Assembly: GCF_002284575.1 (NCBI RefSeq)
Contig: NZ_NPKJ01000066.1
Location: 213,513-277,512 of the forward strand
Length of the DNA: 64,000 nucleotides
Direction: 5' to 3'
Source: Mesorhizobium temperatum
GTDB lineage: Bacteria > Pseudomonadota > Alphaproteobacteria > Rhizobiales > Rhizobiaceae
Positions 63,692 to 64,000 of the stretch are shown here, piece after piece (the first letter of the stretch is position 1; every line of letters starts with the position of its first letter). The translations under genes and the position numbers were made by a program. The notes under the pieces were generated by a model that was not told the origin of the DNA, searched no databases, and saw only the letters and a program-made list of their open reading frames with translations.

Positions 63692-63809
63692 AGGCTTCGT
63701 ACCAAGTGGGGACAAAAATTTGTTGAGAGGAACTATCTGCACAGCCACGTTGAGGGGCAACATCGATGCCGTTTACGCCAAGCTGTCGGCCGGCGCGAGA
63801 AAATCGTTT

Positions 63810-64000
63810 TTGACATCAAAGGCCCTGGGCGTTGCGCTGGGTTTGTCCCTGGGGCTGACGGCGTGCGCGTCCCGCCCGACGAATGTGCTGCTGCCCGTGG
63901 CCGATACGTCACCTTCCTCCAGCAAGGTGGAGATGCTGGTGGCGACGACCCGCAGTCGTTCCGCCAATCCGGCCGAAATGTATACCGGCGAGCGCGGACT
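63810..64000 (+). CDS. Lipoprotein-type alpha/beta hydrolase (DUF900-like), start only
   Basis: A TTG at 63810 begins a lipoprotein signal (GVALGLSLGLTACASRP, lipobox LTAC). VEMLVATTRSRSANPAEMYT and GERG follow; this is the usual head of DUF900 alpha/beta hydrolases. The rest lies beyond the right edge. The start is uncertain, since the frame is open a little upstream without an ATG. Confidence 0.6.
   Translation, partial: MTSKALGVALGLSLGLTACASRPTNVLLPVADTSPSSSKVEMLVATTRSRSANPAEMYTGERG

Noticed and set aside
63773..63967. A 64-codon minus-strand frame at the right edge
   Set aside because: It is antisense to the lipoprotein-type hydrolase start on the plus strand, which has a lipobox and family text.

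Overview
The window looks like a chromosome segment of a high-GC alphaproteobacterium, most likely a Rhizobiales member of the Mesorhizobium/Phyllobacteriaceae type. This is inferred from gene content and style: many sugar, polyamine and peptide ABC transporter genes, SDR and sugar isomerase catabolic operons, a CHASE2 cyclase, arylsulfatases with a formylglycine-generating enzyme, and DUF1254, DUF2092, DUF2950 and DUF3300 exported proteins. I saw no rRNA, tRNA, CRISPR array or transposase gene.

Bases 1-8.2 kb hold the end of a polyamine-type ABC transporter operon, a divergent cupin/LysR pair, an arginase-fold enzyme, three alpha/beta hydrolases, and two decayed genes (a LuxR-type regulator and a peptide-binding protein). 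Bases 8.2-14.2 kb, all on the minus strand, hold a three-gene unit (TPR/beta-barrel protein, FecR-domain protein, CHASE2 adenylate/guanylate cyclase), preceded by an MgtE-type magnesium transporter and a small cyclic-nucleotide-binding protein. Bases 14.5-22.7 kb form a carbohydrate uptake and catabolism operon (binding protein, two permeases, ATPase, two SDR dehydrogenases, one isomerase) with a divergent ROK regulator.

Bases 22.9-31.2 kb contain a complete four-gene SMC-type Wadjet anti-plasmid system (jetABCD, of the DUF2397/DUF2398/SMC/DUF2399 kind that I remember as type III). Each junction is a 4-base ATGA overlap and the key ATPase and TOPRIM residues are present. It is followed by an antitoxin gene whose PIN toxin partner is broken by two single-base lesions.

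Bases 32-64 kb are an accessory region that seems to have been built by repeated duplication and loss. Its intact genes include two cytoplasmic-type arylsulfatases and their activating enzyme, a HAD phosphatase, DUF2950/DUF3300 and DUF2092 pairs, an MscS channel, a DNA-binding-like TPR regulator, a periplasmic-binding-protein-type sensor kinase with two response regulators, two DUF1254/DUF1214 proteins, a Tat-exported metallo-beta-lactamase-fold hydrolase and a CobW-family metallochaperone. Between them lie many gene ghosts, most of them 3' ends or small pieces of the same families: TPR regulator tails at 32.1, 41.9 and possibly 45.4 kb, a HAD-FGE chimera at 45 kb, DUF1214 tails at 57.6 and 59.2 kb, a DUF1254 head at 63.4 kb and a small-protein tail at 63.6 kb. 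A palindromic motif, CACGTAACTTACAT, occurs four times in this region. In three of them it lies about 54-65 bases before a gene or gene-ghost start, always in the same orientation, which suggests a shared operator or promoter element.

All calls come from reading translated sequence and motifs. No database search was run, so family names rest on recalled sequence patterns.
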